DNA of 64,000 bases, from assembly GCF_001577835.2 (NCBI RefSeq), contig NC_029541.1, positions 2,847,141-2,911,140 of the forward strand, written 5' to 3'. Both the position numbers and the translations under genes were made by a program. Under the pieces are notes generated by a model. That model saw nothing but the letters and a program-made list of their open reading frames with translations. It ran no database searches and was not told where the DNA came from. This document shows positions 1 to 20,329 of this stretch, in pieces; within the stretch, counting starts at the first letter, position 1; each line of letters opens with the position of its first letter. This stretch comes from Coturnix japonica. Taxonomy: Eukaryota; Chordata; Aves; Galliformes; Phasianidae.

Positions 1-1749
1 GTTGGTAATGATTTGTTTTGTTCTCATGATGGATGAAAAGCAAAGTGTGGTTTAACACTGGAAGCTAAGTGGTTTTCTATTGGAATCTCCCCAACAGTGT
101 GAACGTGTATTTTAATACTGAAATAAAAAGAAAATTGGTCTGTAGTGCTTTTGGCAATCCTATTCTTTATCCTTAATTATTCTTGCCTCAATTCAAAGCA
201 CTTGATGTGATTACGCTCGATTTCCTGTGAGATTCTCTCAGTATTTCAAGGTCCAACTCAGTGAGAACTTCAATGAATGGAGGCCTTCAGAGCTAAGATG
301 GATTCCATTTGGAAAGCAGGTTTGTTTCTGCCTCAAACTGAAGATGCACGTTCCTGCTCTCCATTTGTAGAAGAGCAAGAGAGGTAACTCGAAACAGTGT
401 GATAGAAGGCTAAGAACATTGTAAAATCCCTTAAAACAAATGTGTATTACAGGCATTACAAAGGAAACAAATAAATCCCCTTCGGTACTACGCACCTATA
501 CAGCACCTTTTAAAAGACCTCAAAGCACTTGCTGTTAAGCTCACAACCTTGCTGTGAGGTAAGGTTGATGAAATCAATTCCACCTTCCCTGATTCGGAGC
601 AGTATGAGAAGTAGGGCACTTCACCCAGCTTGTTTTGTTCTGACAGTTCAACTGCATCATCCTTCATTATCTTGAATTATAAGCCTTGCTCCTCAACAGT
701 CATCGGTGACAAATCAAACACATTAAGGCAGAATGCAGATGAAGAAACCTCCAGCCTCCCTTCTGGATTACTACTCCTTGCTTCTATAAGACTTCTTACC
801 AGCAAACACAACTGAGAACTATACCTTAAAGTGCTAATTTACAGTATTTGGAATCTGCTACAGCTTAGTAACACTGTGGCTGTGAGATCAGCTACAGCCA
901 AATGAAGACCATTCCGATGTACTAAAGAGATGCAAATTAAGATACTTCCCTAATGAATGTATTTCCCTCCTGCCAGAATTGAAGATAAAGTGAAGAAGAA
1001 CCCAAGTATTCCAAGTAACATGCCTACGTTCCAATGCAGTGTAAACACCAAGGGGCTGGATAGTTATTTTCCAAGCAACTAAAAGCTACCTATGGAGGAT
1101 TAATAAGTTTATTCAACACTTAACCACCTACTCGTTAATTTTAAGAAGGCTATCTTAAAGCTTAAAGGCCACTTCTCTCTCTAAAGCCGTGACTTCACAC
1201 AAACAATACATTCTACTTCTGATAGTAACATAGTGTAGGGCAGCTTTAGGGATGCTCTTCCCACTATATACTGCGCACCCCACGAGCAGTTCCCCTTGGA
1301 AGGGCTGCTTCTATGCGCAGAGTCTATTTATGAGCATAAATAGTGCTGATACGTACATTTCCTAAACCCTTAATTTAATTACCCTGACAACATAAAACAG
1401 TGATTTAGAGGCTCGCTTTTTTTACACTAGTATTGAACAAGCCTGGTTCTGTATGGCCACTCAGAGCACACACTCAAAGAGAAGGTTATTACAGTCATCA
1501 GGTTTTAGCTGCCAGTGTACATCACCTGCCCAGTGACTCTAAATCAGCATGCGAGAAGATAACCTACATTTCAAACCAGCTGGATAAATCCCTATCCAAC
1601 ACCAAACCTGTGCGCCTCGGCCATCGTTAAGCTAACACGCTTTTCAAGCTCTGTGAACGGAATTTTGTGATTAAATACAGCTTATCTGGAGATCCAGAAT
1701 TTTATTCCGGATGAGTGAGGTAGTAGATGTAACCATCCTCATACAGGAG
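1..1749 (-). other. YOD1: Presumed YOD1 3' UTR / downstream flank
   Basis: This AT-rich stretch follows the YOD1 stop codon on the minus strand. No coding exon, RNA gene or repeat family is recognisable. On the minus strand AATAAA signals lie at 1705-1700 and 1112-1107. Mammalian YOD1 has a long 3' UTR, so the message may run through much of this stretch; its true end cannot be read from sequence. Confidence 0.5.
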
Positions 1750-2825
1750 TCACACCTCCCCGAAGTTGGTGTGTCCCGTCTCCTTGGCGTGTTCTCTGGC
1801 TTCTACTTGTCCCGTCAGTCCCTTCTGGCACACCATGCACCTCAGAGTGAAGCGATTCACGTCGGTGAACTGCCTCTTCCTTCTGGCTTCATCTGCTAAT
1901 TCCAAAGCTTGTGCGAGGACGACATCATCAGTGGTAGAGAAAATGGTTTGGGGAGGAACGTCCGAGTCGAGGATCTTACGCTCGAGCGGATCGTAATGAA
2001 TCCCATCATAGATCAACAGCACCCGTTTGGTGTAGCCGGCATCCTCCCCGAAACGATCGATTCTGACCGTCTGTGTGTCCACCACACAGATCTCACACTG
2101 ATAAAACTTAGATAAAATAGAAACCTCGATGGCTCCCCCCCACGTTTCCTCTCTCCGGATCCAGTCGCAGTATTCTCTATTGCTTTTCCCCAGCACAGCT
2201 TCACAATACGCCTCGGGGTCGCTGCCTACGATCTGTGCTATGAGGTTACGCATCTCAGGAGCGCAGCCGGGGTCGTACACCCCTCCTTCCACCACGTAGT
2301 TGATGCTGGTGAATAGACACGAGTTATCAGCCGGTACCACCCTCCTGGCCAACACTGGAAGCGCTTCCATCACCTCCATGGTTCTCTTGGTCACCACTGG
2401 GGAGCCAGCACTGGGTTTAGATGTATCCTCCTCCACTATGAGCGTGTCTCCTGTTAGAGAGAGGGGTGAGATGAGTATAGAGGCAGATTAACACCAACCC
2501 ATCCCCAAAGAACACAAAGTGCTGTATGTCTATGGCTCTCAAGCACCTCCAATGGGGGGTGAGCACCCACAGCCTCACTTAATTAGACTAATTACAGCCC
2601 TAATAACTAGGCCTCACCCGAATGGATGCCCAGCTCTCCCAGCCTCCTCTCTCCATCACTCAGATCAATGCTCCGAGGTGGGAAACCGAGCAACAACCGC
2701 TGTGCCGAGGCGGGGACGCCGGTGATGGCGGCTAAAGCGGCCTGCATGTCTCTGAGCCGGGTGTGTGCGGTGAGGCCGGGTAACAGCTGGGTCCCGCTCC
2801 GGGCCTTGCAGCGCAGCCGTAACAT
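1750..2825 (-). CDS. YOD1: YOD1 deubiquitinase (OTU family), two exons
   Basis: Deubiquitinating cysteine protease that works with p97/VCP in ER-associated degradation (family knowledge). Exon 1 is 2825-2618 and exon 2 is 2450-1750; together they give 302 aa. Residues 1 to about 78 form the UBX-like domain. The OTU core carries [10 protein letters not shown] with the catalytic Cys near residue 114 and YDGIHYDP with the catalytic His near residue 221. The C terminus is a C2H2 zinc finger (LRCMVCQKG...[10 protein letters not shown]). The start at [11 protein letters not shown] matches the internal MWRLRCKAK of human YOD1, so this protein lacks the Pro/Gly-rich N-terminal extension of the human form. 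The frame is open upstream of this ATG, so a longer N terminus is possible. PFKFB2 lies head to head with it, as in mammals. Confidence 0.96.
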
Positions 2826-3130
2826 GGTCGGTGCCGCCCCCCTTCCTCCTCCTCCTCCTCTCCTTCCTCCTTTCCTTCCCCTCCTCTTCCTCACCCGGCC
2901 CAGCGCCCGCTGGATCTCGCGAGATCTCTTCCCGCGCTGCTGTTTCATTTGGCGCCAGGCCGCGGCCAATCGTGGTTGTCTCCAAAGCGGGCGCGCGCGC
3001 GCGCCGCGGCCGGTGTGGATCTCATTTGCATGCAGGGCGCGCTGCGGGTTGTGGCGTAGAGCCGTTCTCCCGCCCGCTTGCCGGGGTGTGATTTGCATCT
3101 CATTTGCATGCAGCGCGGCGGCGCGGAGCC
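2826..3130. promoter_or_regulatory. Bidirectional CpG promoter of YOD1 and PFKFB2
   Basis: A 305-bp GC-rich stretch separates the two start codons. It holds TCTCGCGAGA (2915-2924, the BANP-type CpG-island element), TTTGGCGCC (2948-2956, E2F-like), CCAAT (2966-2970) and three octamers ATTTGCAT (3024-3031, 3091-3098, 3102-3109). A 17-bp block containing the octamer occurs twice (3019-3035 and 3097-3113). No TATA box is evident. Shared use by both genes is inferred from the layout. Confidence 0.8.
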
Positions 3131-9888
<6,758 letters not shown>

Positions 9889-12800
9889 AATTGTTGTGCC
9901 CGAGGTTTATAAAACCCTGCCCCCTGTCATGGTTTTGTAATGTTGCTGTCAGTATTCCACATCATAACATCATGTGCAATATGGATCATTAAAGACCAAC
10001 TGGGATATGTAGGTGAGTTGCCATCAGCAGGGTGGTTCGTTCAGGGTCATGCTTTCCAACAAGAGCTTGATTGGAAAGTTACAGATATCATCTCTATCCA
10101 GATTTGATGGTGCAGCCAGTTGGGGCCGTTGTGCATCTTGTTCCCCTCAGTGCAGTGTGAGACTGAGTAGAGCTGTGGCTCTTCTATAAAGGATTTAATT
10201 TTCAACAGTAAGCAGCTTTAATCTCAGACATTTCCCAGCTCAGTGTTTTCCAAGCTGTTTGCAGCTGTGATGCTGTAGCATTAAAATCTAGTGGCCCAGG
10301 AGCCACTGCTTTCAGTGTGAGTGGGGATGGTGAGTGCTGTCCTGGAGCTCTGCCCTGTATCTCCCTACCCTGAACCCTGTTGGTTGCTTCTCTTCTTTCC
10401 TCATTTCCTTCCCTGCTGTTACTATTGCTTGTAAACTACCTTTAAAATGCACTTGGAACTCTCCTATGCTGTTTCTTTTTCCTTTGCAGCCTCAAGTGGG
10501 AAATGCTTGCCTGTGAGTACCACTGAGAGCAGCTTGTGTGCATTCTGTTGTGCTTTAGTAAGTAGGATTTCTCTTGGCTGAAGTTGCATGGAAACCAGTT
10601 TGGGGAAAGTCAAATGCACTGAGCAGAAGGAAGTGTTGGTGTGCAATAATTAGTCACTAAGGGGACCTTGATGGGTTCAGGGTGCTGCCAGGGCTGAGGT
10701 TCCATCCATATTGGATAGCTCTTGGTGTGCTTCCCTGCAGAGTGTAATGTTGGTCCCTATGCACTTGGGGTGACCACAAGATCCAACCTGCTTTTACCCA
10801 TCTGTGAGAGCATTCTAGAAAGCTTTGGGTGTTGCATCTGCACCGCTGGATGCTGGACCCTGAGACATGAGAGTGCCTTTGACCTGAGGGCTGCTGGTGC
10901 TTTGGCTTCAAGTGCAGAGAGCTGGATTTAGTGGAGTGATTGCTGGTTCCATTTGCTGATGGATGGAGGGAAGGTGAAGGTTTGGTTGGGGAGGTTGTGC
11001 ATTACCTCCATGTGAGGGAGGGCATTGCTCCTCCGAACTGCAAGGGGCTGTGTATAACAAATGAATGCATATGCCAGCAATGAAAAATTACCCTTCTAAC
11101 ATTATCCTTTATTTGCTTTCTCTTTTGTTTAAAATAATAATAATAATTCCTCAGAGGCATCCAGGAAGGGAATTTGGTCCAACTTCCTTCATTCCTCTAC
11201 AAACCCTCCCGTAATAGTGGGGTTTTTACTTGAGAAAACAGCATGTGGGCAGCTATTGTGAGTTAACTCTGATGGTTACTTATTAAGTGTCACTGCTGGG
11301 AAGGCCGTTCTGTTATTATATTTCTCTTATCACAAATGGAAAGAATGCAGGGTCTGAGTTTCCTGAATTGAATGTTGGACTGAAATGTTGATGCTTGCTG
11401 CTAATTGTCAGCAAATTGGCTTGAGGGCTGTGCCTGCTGCTTTAGTGCAGAGCATTGATGGCTGGGTAAGAAGCTAACAAATGGTGCATACTGATTGCAC
11501 ACCCCTCTTTGCAGCATGTAAAGCACTGCTGTGTGATGCAGCTCAGGTCTCTGGGACCATTGCCTGTGCTCTGGGACATGGAGTGAGCAGGCAGCTGCTG
11601 CAGGACATCGTGGCTGCCAGGTTATAGTCCATGTGCTTGTAAATGCAACATTCACTTGTTTCTCTGGAAGTGTTATTTCCTATGGAGAGGAATAGAATGG
11701 AATGACCCTGAGTTGCAAACAGCTTCATTCCTACAAGGTTTCAGACTCGGGGCAGCTGGGAGAGCTCTGCATGAGGCTGAATGGTGAGGCAGGAAGAAAT
11801 TATCTGCTCAGGAACAAGTTCATAAGCAGAACCTTGAACAGATGCAGCCAGGTGTGGAGCTGGTTGGTTTCTGTGCTGCAAAGCATCTGTCTGTGGTGCC
11901 ATTTGGTTTAGCACTGATTGGTTGAACCATGTTCTAACTTGTGCTTTTCTCTCTACAGAGGCTGGCTGGCCTAGAGGTGTAGGGCTGCATTTGGACAGCA
12001 GGAGCCCAATGATGCCACCAGGGAGCACAGTGAGCGGTGCCTTCCTGCAGCCACCCCGTCCTTGTGAGCACTCAGTGTCTGCCATGGCACTGCACAGAAC
12101 TCCCTGCGAAGATTTATCAGCTGCTTTTAACTTGTGTGTGTGTGTGTGAGCAGCAGGACATGTGAGCAAGCTGTCCCCATGCTTTGTGTGTGCTGCTCAA
12201 GGCCTCCTCTGTGCCTCTCCCTGCTTGCTGAATCAATTGTTCTTTGGAAGATGTTCTCATCAGACCCCGTTCCCAGGTTTTATTCAGTATTTACCATCTC
12301 TGAGCTCAGAGTTACTCAGTGCAATGTAACAAGCAGAAGCACTCCAGGTATTGCTTGTCTTCTATGGCTGTTGCTTTGAATCCCCAGACTTGAGCCTCTT
12401 GCTTTGCTTTGGGAAGGGTTTGACCCACACAGACAAGGACATGGATGTGACCATTGCAATCTGGGAGCAGCCAAGCTGCATTTGGGCTCAAACCCTGCTT
12501 TGTCCTTCCACTGCTGCACACCTCACCCTGTTTTCCTTCCTCCTGGGCTTTGTGGATGCTTTTCTCTTGCAGCAGAAATTCCTCACTCTGCATTGCACTG
12601 CACCATTTCCTTCCTGCATTCCACGCTTCCTATCCTGTTCCCTTTACCTTAGCCAAAACCTCTCACAATAAGCATCTATGTTGAGATAGTTTTTGTTGTC
12701 TGAAGGTAGTGAGGGGTCTGGGCTGTGGGTGAGGTGACGAGCAGCAATGGGGCCGTTATGTGTGTGTGATATTATTTTGCTCATTATCTCTTGTACCAGA

Positions 12801-15800
12801 TTTTAGACCCACAGCACTATTCTGTACTCACTTATGAGTAAGCTGTGAACGTTGCTGATGTAATGCTGCCTTTTGTGGAGCTGAAGCTGTTGTAGTTCTT
12901 AGGGCAGTGGTGGTTCACTCCTTCAGTGCTGGCTGCTTGTTATTGGGGTGCCCTGCCAAGAGGTGGGGTGATGACACCCCTGAATGTTCACTTTTCTCTT
13001 ATGAGTTCTTTGCCAAACTCCATTATCTCTCACTCCTCATGTCCCCCTTGAAATTAGGGCAAGACTATCAGGTTTGCAGCCCCGAAATAAGGTGAAGAAA
13101 TGGGCATTTGGGGTTGAGCAGGAGGCTGTTACAGACCTACTCTGTCCAATGACTCCAGGATCTGTAACTATGGGACCTAGGCTGTGTGTATTAAGTGTGT
13201 AAATCAGTGCCCACCCATAGATACATGAGCTCCATGCTCTGCCTGTGCTCAGTGGGCTGAGGTTTACCTGTGTTGTAAACACTCCCAGAGCTTTAATTCT
13301 CTCAAGCTGAGATAAGAGCCACAGCAAATGCATCCCAAACCCTTCAGGATGTGCAGTCTGCTGAAGTTTTGTGTTGATCTTAAGCAGTTCTGCTTGAGAG
13401 GGATGAAATTCAGGGGGGTAAAAAAACCTGAGTTTTATTTCTTTTACTCCTTAGGTTGTTCCCACTGAGCAGTCGTCCTTGTTTTACTGTTTGTTAGAAA
13501 TAAGCCAGGGCTTGGAGGGGAAAGGGAAGGGGAAACAAAGAGTTGAAGGAATAGTTCTATAGGCTCCATAGCACAGCAGTGAGCCTCCAACGCACAAACA
13601 TGCTGGGATGGGTTGGCTGCAAGAGGCCACCAGCAGATGCCTACTGTGAGCTGTTCACGCACAACATGCTGTAATAACTAGACACAGTGATAAGGAGTTA
13701 GCTGTATGCGTGTCATTGAGGAGCTAAAGGCTGTAAAGAGGCATAGCTGTTTTATTTCCCCCTGCCAGAATTCATGAGTGTTGGTAGATGTCAGTTTTTA
13801 ACTGCTGCTTAATGTCTGCCCTGCATTGATGGGTGGCTGTGGGTTCCTGTGCTTCCCAGCTGTGTGCTGGTGCTGGGACAGCCATCTGCAGTGGTCAGAC
13901 CATCCCTCGATGCTTTAAGCCAAAGCATAGCTTCTCCTCCTGCATCTTAATACATGCCTCTGTAAGGCAGAGCAGTGGCAAATTCATGGTGACCATGCAG
14001 GTGAATGGGAGGTGATGGCACAAGGTGCTGCATGTCCCAGGTGAGTCTCTGCTTGTGCTGGGTGCCAGGAGCTTCCTTGAAACCACCTGACTGCCCTGGC
14101 ACTGCTCGTGCAAACAGGCCAGGATAAATAAGGGTTGCACAATTTACCTGAATTTAGGATTAACTCTGTATGACTGCTGGTCATACAGAGCTGCAGTGTT
14201 GGGCTGCATTCAAAGCACTCCAGTAGCTCACTAAGGGCTGAATGTCCAGCTGTGGGCTTGCCTGTTTTGTGAGCATTGCACCAACACCAGATTTTACTCC
14301 TGTATCTCTTTGATTTCTATTTCCATCCGCTTTTGATGGTGCTCTGTGCTGGTCTCAGGGCGCTGCTCTGCATCGCTGCTGCTTGCAAACTGCATCCTTG
14401 TGCTGTGCGTGGGGAGGGTGATGTTTTGTGTTCCGTGCAGCTCTGCTGTGTTACTGCTTTCTAATGGTCTTTTTTTTCCCCTAGGTTTTAAAAAGAAAAG
14501 CAATGTATGCAGAGTTGTGTTGTGTACTCTTTGCACTTATACGCACAATTAGCCCGTGAGCGTTGATTTACAATATAGAGATTTTAAAGATACAATCTTG
14601 TTTCCTCTCGTTTATCTGTGCCTGTTTGCTATAAGTGTGTCACCAAACCTGCACGCAGAGGGTGATGCTGAACTCAAGGAGTGCATGGGAAGCACTGGGG
14701 GGTGAGGGTGAGCATGGGGCAGGGAACATGGGGGGCAGGAGAGGTGGGTGCCATCCCCTTCCCTAAGTAATCCATGTGCCTTCAGCACACACAGTTGGGC
14801 TTGTCCCATGCCACCTGGAAAGAATAAATCAGAAGAGCCTGTGTTTGGGTTTGGGATTAACTGGGTTTCCTGTAAATAGTCAGCAGAGGTCACTGCCTGC
14901 TGGGAGCGACTAAACAAGGCCCAGCTTGCTGTGGTTTAGACAACCAAATCTGTTCCGCTGTGTTTTGGCTCAGGCAGGCTTTGGGAAGGTAATATTTCCC
15001 TCTGGGGCTGAGGATGTGAGGTGGAGCTGCAAGAAACACAATGCAGGGTAAAAAGGGCACTGCTGGATTTGTGTTGGCAATTGAAGCTTTAAAGTGCAAA
15101 AAGAGCAAATGGTTGTGGGTTCTGCCAACACTCTTGTTGGAAAACAGGGAGAGTTGTGTGCAGCATCAATGAGCTGAGCCCAGTGTGCTGCTGAGCTGAG
15201 TGAGGAAACCCCATAGGCACTGCTGGCCTTAAAGCTTTCAGGTAAGAACTGCAGTGCCCGGAGGGATGCCATCATCTTGAGGACACCCATGGGCATTGTG
15301 CAGGGACCAGCACTGGATGCCTTCACCTCCAGATCATCTCAACTGGCAGCTCTGCACACAGCAAACAATTTCAACATCTGCTTGGGTTGCGTTCAATTCT
15401 CTAGCGTTTTTGTTTCGTGGGTTGGGTAAACATCTTCTTTCTTGCTAGGAGCAGTTAATCATTGATAGGAGAACTGGCAAGGGTCTGGTCCCTGTAGAGC
15501 ATGTGGTTTGCTGTGTGCAGCCATTTCTGAGCGTGTGGGTGGATCGGAACCCCTCCTTCAGCACAGCAGGGCTGTGTCAGTGCCATTGGATGCACCCATC
15601 ACTGCCTGCAGAGCCCAGTCTGGTGCCATCCCCTGCAGAGCCCAGGTAAGGTGAGCTGAGCTCCAGGAGTGGGATCTGGGGGTGTTATTACAGCTCTAAG
15701 GGAAAAGTAGAATAAATTGGATGAAATGATGAGCAAGGAGTGAATTAAAGCCAGAACAATGAATCAGCAACAAGAAGAGCTCAGGGCAGATGAGTAGAGA

Positions 15801-16184
15801 AAGGGAGGAGTAACTTTATAAGGAGGTGCTTAGCTTTATTTTAGTGACCAGTTTCTCATCAGTCGCCTCCAGGCAAAGCACCAAGGTGGGCTGTATTGCA
15901 TCCAGTAGGAAGGTAAGCAGTCAGTGTGTAAACTTGTGAGGGTTTGGGCTCATAAGGGATGATCCTGGAGAGCTGCAAGTCAGATAGGGCTCTCTGACCC
16001 TTAGTGCAGTCACATATGCAAAGAGAAGACCAGTGAAGGGATGCCTGCAGGACCAGCTTAGCGTCTGCAATCAGCCATGGTGTGACCCCAAGAGTAAACT
16101 CAATGCTTTTCTTCTTTCTCCCACTATTTTTACAGGTTATTTGGCCTAGAAAAAGCATGCTGTGACATCTGCAACGTGGTCAGG
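9889..16184 (+). other. 6.3-kb gap: PFKFB2 3' UTR and intergenic DNA
   Basis: No CCP exon, other protein domain, RNA gene or transposon is recognisable on either strand. An ATTAAA at 9988-9993 could end a short PFKFB2 message; AATAAA motifs also occur near 14823 and 15711. The small exon candidate at 10490-10516 has a strong pyrimidine tract. Close to gene A, a TTATAAG sequence near 15817 and a good splice acceptor (TTTTTACAG, ending near 16136) suggest a promoter and a non-coding first exon for gene A. Mammals carry C4BPB at about this place; nothing like it is visible here. Confidence 0.6.
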
Positions 16185-19100
16185 ATGAGGATGGTGACAG
16201 CTCTGGGGTCAATGAAACCAAGGAGCTGTGCTGTTGTCCTGGTGCTGCTCCTCACTGCTGTCCTGGTGGTGGGCATCCAGGGTAAGCAAATATGAAGCTG
16301 AGCTGGGATCCCCCCCAAGGGGAAACTCTTTCCTGATCCTTGTTCCTATTTATCTCTTTGCTTTTGCACTTGAAGAGCCCCGTGAATCTGATCACAACCT
16401 TTTTGCTTTCTATGCAGAATGGCTGTAAAATTATTCTAGGTAAAGAAAAAGGTGCATTGACTTGTGTACTACTTGAGGATAAGGCAGCTGTTGGTGTAGG
16501 CTGTGTCACCATCCTTAGTGCTGGATGAGATATGAGGAGTGCAAAGTGATACATGGAGTGATGCTCATCCCACCGCAGGCTGCAGTTTCCCTTCTCTCCT
16601 TTGCTTCCTTCTCCATTGAGTTTTATGGACTGGGCTTTCAGAGCAATCCACCCTCTGATTTTCAGTTTTCCCCAGTGTTTTCTTATGGTGTTTCTGTTGG
16701 TAGGTGCCTGCGATGCTCCACCACGGTTCTCATTTGCAGAGCTGAAAGAAGACTACCTGTACAACAGGACATATTCCACCTTTGATGTGGTGGAATACCG
16801 CTGTCGGCCGGGCTACATGAGAAATTTCAGGGCCAGGAACACTTACGTTTGTGAAAGAAACAGGTGGAAAGGATCAAACAACTTCTGCTTACGTGAGTTG
16901 ACTTCTGACTTTGGGTGAATCCGTTGGCTCGTTGGGCTGGAGCAGCATTCAGGTGGTGGGGAGGTGGTAGGAGTGAGCAACAGTGATGGAGTCCCTGGTG
17001 TCCTTTGACCACTGACTGACTATACTCAGAATATATAACACTCCAGTCTACCTGCTTGCTCAGTATTGGAGGGGCCTTCAGCTCTCCTGCTGGATGTTCC
17101 TGATTCTCCATGAACCTGAAGAACTAACTCTGGTCCTATTGTCCCCCAGCAAAGCCCTGCAGTTACCCTGGAGAGCCGATCAATGGTCGGCTTGTGGAAG
17201 CACAGCAATTCACCTTTGGGTCCATAGCAAACTACAGCTGTGACACTGGGTAAGCTGGGGGTACTGGAGGTCCTGCAGGTCCTTGTGACCCTGAGGGGAT
17301 GTTCAGCCCAATCGTCTGTAAAATAGTGACTATGGATTTGGTTGGGTTGGGATAAGGAAGCCAAAGAAATCCTGCTGGTGGTATTCTAAATGAAATTTAA
17401 TATAATCTAAATTGTACTTGACCAGTAATTCCCTCTCCTCTTCTCCATGCAGGTATAGACTGGTTGGAAATTCCCATATAAGATGTGTGATTAAAGATGG
17501 GGATGTTGCTTGGGATGGAAACATTCCCATCTGTGATCGTAAGTAGAGTCCTGCAGCTCAGCTGCTGTTTGAATGGTGCTGGATGAAGATACAGAGGGCT
17601 TTAGTCATTCACTGCATGTTGGAAATATGGAAAAACACTTTTCTTGGTGTTTTCCATCCTGCATCCCATGGAAGGCAGCTCCACATCACAGGGACGTGCC
17701 CCCAAACCACCCAGTTGTGAGGCAGAGCTGCCCTGAGACCTGCCTCTAATTTCTGGCACCTCAGGTGTTTGTGTCTCAACTTCAGACATTAATTAACATT
17801 AATTTTCCAACTCTTTTTTTCTATAGCGATTCCATGTTTACCCCCTCCAAAAATAGCTAATGGAGAGCACAACGGAGGTACCGTCGAGCTCTTCACTTAT
17901 GGAGCTTCTGTCACCTACCGCTGCCACACTAACAGCAGGGGGAAGAAGCAGTTCTCCCTGGTGGGGGATGCCTCTATTTTCTGTACAACCAATGACAATG
18001 TGAATGGTGTGTGGAACAAGCCAGCCCCGGAGTGCAAAGGTGAGCAGCAAACTGCCCATGGGGGACCTAGGAAGGGAGTATTCATCCAGTTGCATCTCCT
18101 CACCCATATTAGTGGCTGCCAACACCAGGCTGCCCATGCCTTATTCACCTTGACCGCTCCAATGCTTTTCAATCACCTCCCCCTGACCCATCACCCATCG
18201 CCTGAGCAGCATCATCTCCCCCACTCAGTGGTGAGCTGCAGGGAGCCCCAGGTGGAGCACGGCCGGCTGCAGAGCGGGTACAAGGCTGAATACACCTACA
18301 GTGATGCCGTTGTCTTCGACTGTGAATTCCGCTACTCGCTGCTGGGCAGCGACACAGCCATGTGCCAGGAGGATGGTAGCTGGGACCCACCGCTACCGCA
18401 ATGCCAACGCAGTGAGTGCCCACAGGGATGTGATCCAAGCCATTGCTATGGGGGCTGTGGGCTGTATTCTGTTTTTGCCTCTTGCACCGCAGTGCCTTGT
18501 GCTTTTGTTTCCCAGCAGCTTGCTGGAGATGATGTAGGTGTGGGACTTGATGGTTTTTTGGGCTTTATAGCTGAAGTCTTGTTCCAAGATCTAAACTTGA
18601 TGAGAGCTTAGAATTCTGAGGAACTGACCTGACCTTTCTATGCTCAGTGCTTTTAAAGGTCACTGGTAGATTAGGGTGGGGAGTATTTGGCTTTGTTGGA
18701 AATTGCACGTCATTGCAGCAAGTTAGTGTCAATCACCATACACTGTAATAACAGATAATGCATTTCATTTTATTTCTATTTTATTCACTTTTCGGTATCA
18801 CTAAACTCAGACAATTGCTTTAAGTGAACCTCAGGAAGATCACACAAGCCCATGTTTTTCCCCCCCAGATCCTCTCACATTGTGTGCACCTCACTGCTTT
18901 CTCATTGGCAATGTCATGGAGTGTTCATTTCACCCCCAGGCAGCTGTGATGACCCTCCTGATGTGCAGAATGCTGTTAAAGCAAGACTAGCGGGCAATTT
19001 ATTTCCTATTGAGACTGTCATCACTTATGAATGCAAGTCAGGCTATGAGTTCAGCCCTGGAGTAGTGATGCAACACATCAGTTGTCTTCCAGACTATACA

Positions 19101-20297
19101 TGGACTGAAATTCCACCTCCCTGTCAAAGTAAGTGCGTGTTCCTCTAGTTTAAGTATCCTTGTGCTTGGGTAAAGTATTCCCAATTAAAGAATCTGTGTG
19201 CAGTCTACCTTATCTACCAGATGTGCTTTCTGCTCCTTTGAACCCATGATAAAATCAGATCACCACCACTAAGATGGGATGGTGTGGTGCTGTCAGTGCC
19301 CATTGGGGAGGGGAATGTACAGCCATGAATATACATCCATGAAACCCTCATGGTGTCCATCAGCACTGGTGGCGGGTTGCAATAACTTCATATGCACACC
19401 CAGCCTTTAAGAATATCCAGAAATGGCCATTCATTCTCCTTCTGCCTCAAACAGACCTGCTGTCATCGAGGTACCTTTTGTCATGATTTCACACTATTTG
19501 GTGTTTCTCAGGAGTTAGTTGCCCAAATCCAGCTACCAAGAAGGGAATGCGCATAAGCGCCTGGGATGAAAAAGATGCGTATGTGTTTGGAGACAGAGTC
19601 CGAATTACTTGTGACCCTGGCTATGTTTTCAAGGATCGTGATGATTATGTCATACTTCAGTGTACAAACAATGGCACGTGGAACCGGGCAGCACCAGAGT
19701 GTATTCCAGGTAGGAGAGATGCTGTATCACCTCGACTTGGTGACTTCAGCAGAGGTTTGTGTTGCTCCATACAGGGTATATCTGCTACCATCAGTAGAAA
19801 TCTACTGCCTTCTCTGTGCTTCTTTATGGGGTTCTTCCTTAAAATGCATGAAGTCCTTATATTTTTTCTCTTCCTTTCAGTACCTCATTGCACAAAGCCT
19901 GTCATTGCCCATGGAAGAGAGGTTTATACAAGCAAAAATGATTACACAGTTGGGACTCAAGTGAGGATAGAGTGTGATGAAGGCTACATGCTCAGTATCC
20001 AAGAGTCAGTCACGTGCCAGGATGATGGGAACTGGTTTCCCACATTACCCTACTGTCAGAAAGGTAGGTGCAAGGCAGGAGCTGTGATCTGTGCTGGGGC
20101 AGGGCAGGCAGCTGTCCTCCAGCATCACATATGGGGTGCAGGGAGGTGAGCATTGGCTGTGGGGCTGAAGGTGTATTCCTTTATATATATATATATATAT
20201 AAGGGAATATATATATATATATATATAATATTATTATATATATATATATATATTATATTAATTATATGCATTATACACACACATATATATAATATAT

Positions 20298-20329
<32 letters not shown>

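Noticed and set aside
9889-16184. A C4BPB gene expected from mammalian order.
   Set aside because: No exon with Cys-x-Pro...Gly-Tyr...Cys...Trp...Cys spacing seen on either strand.
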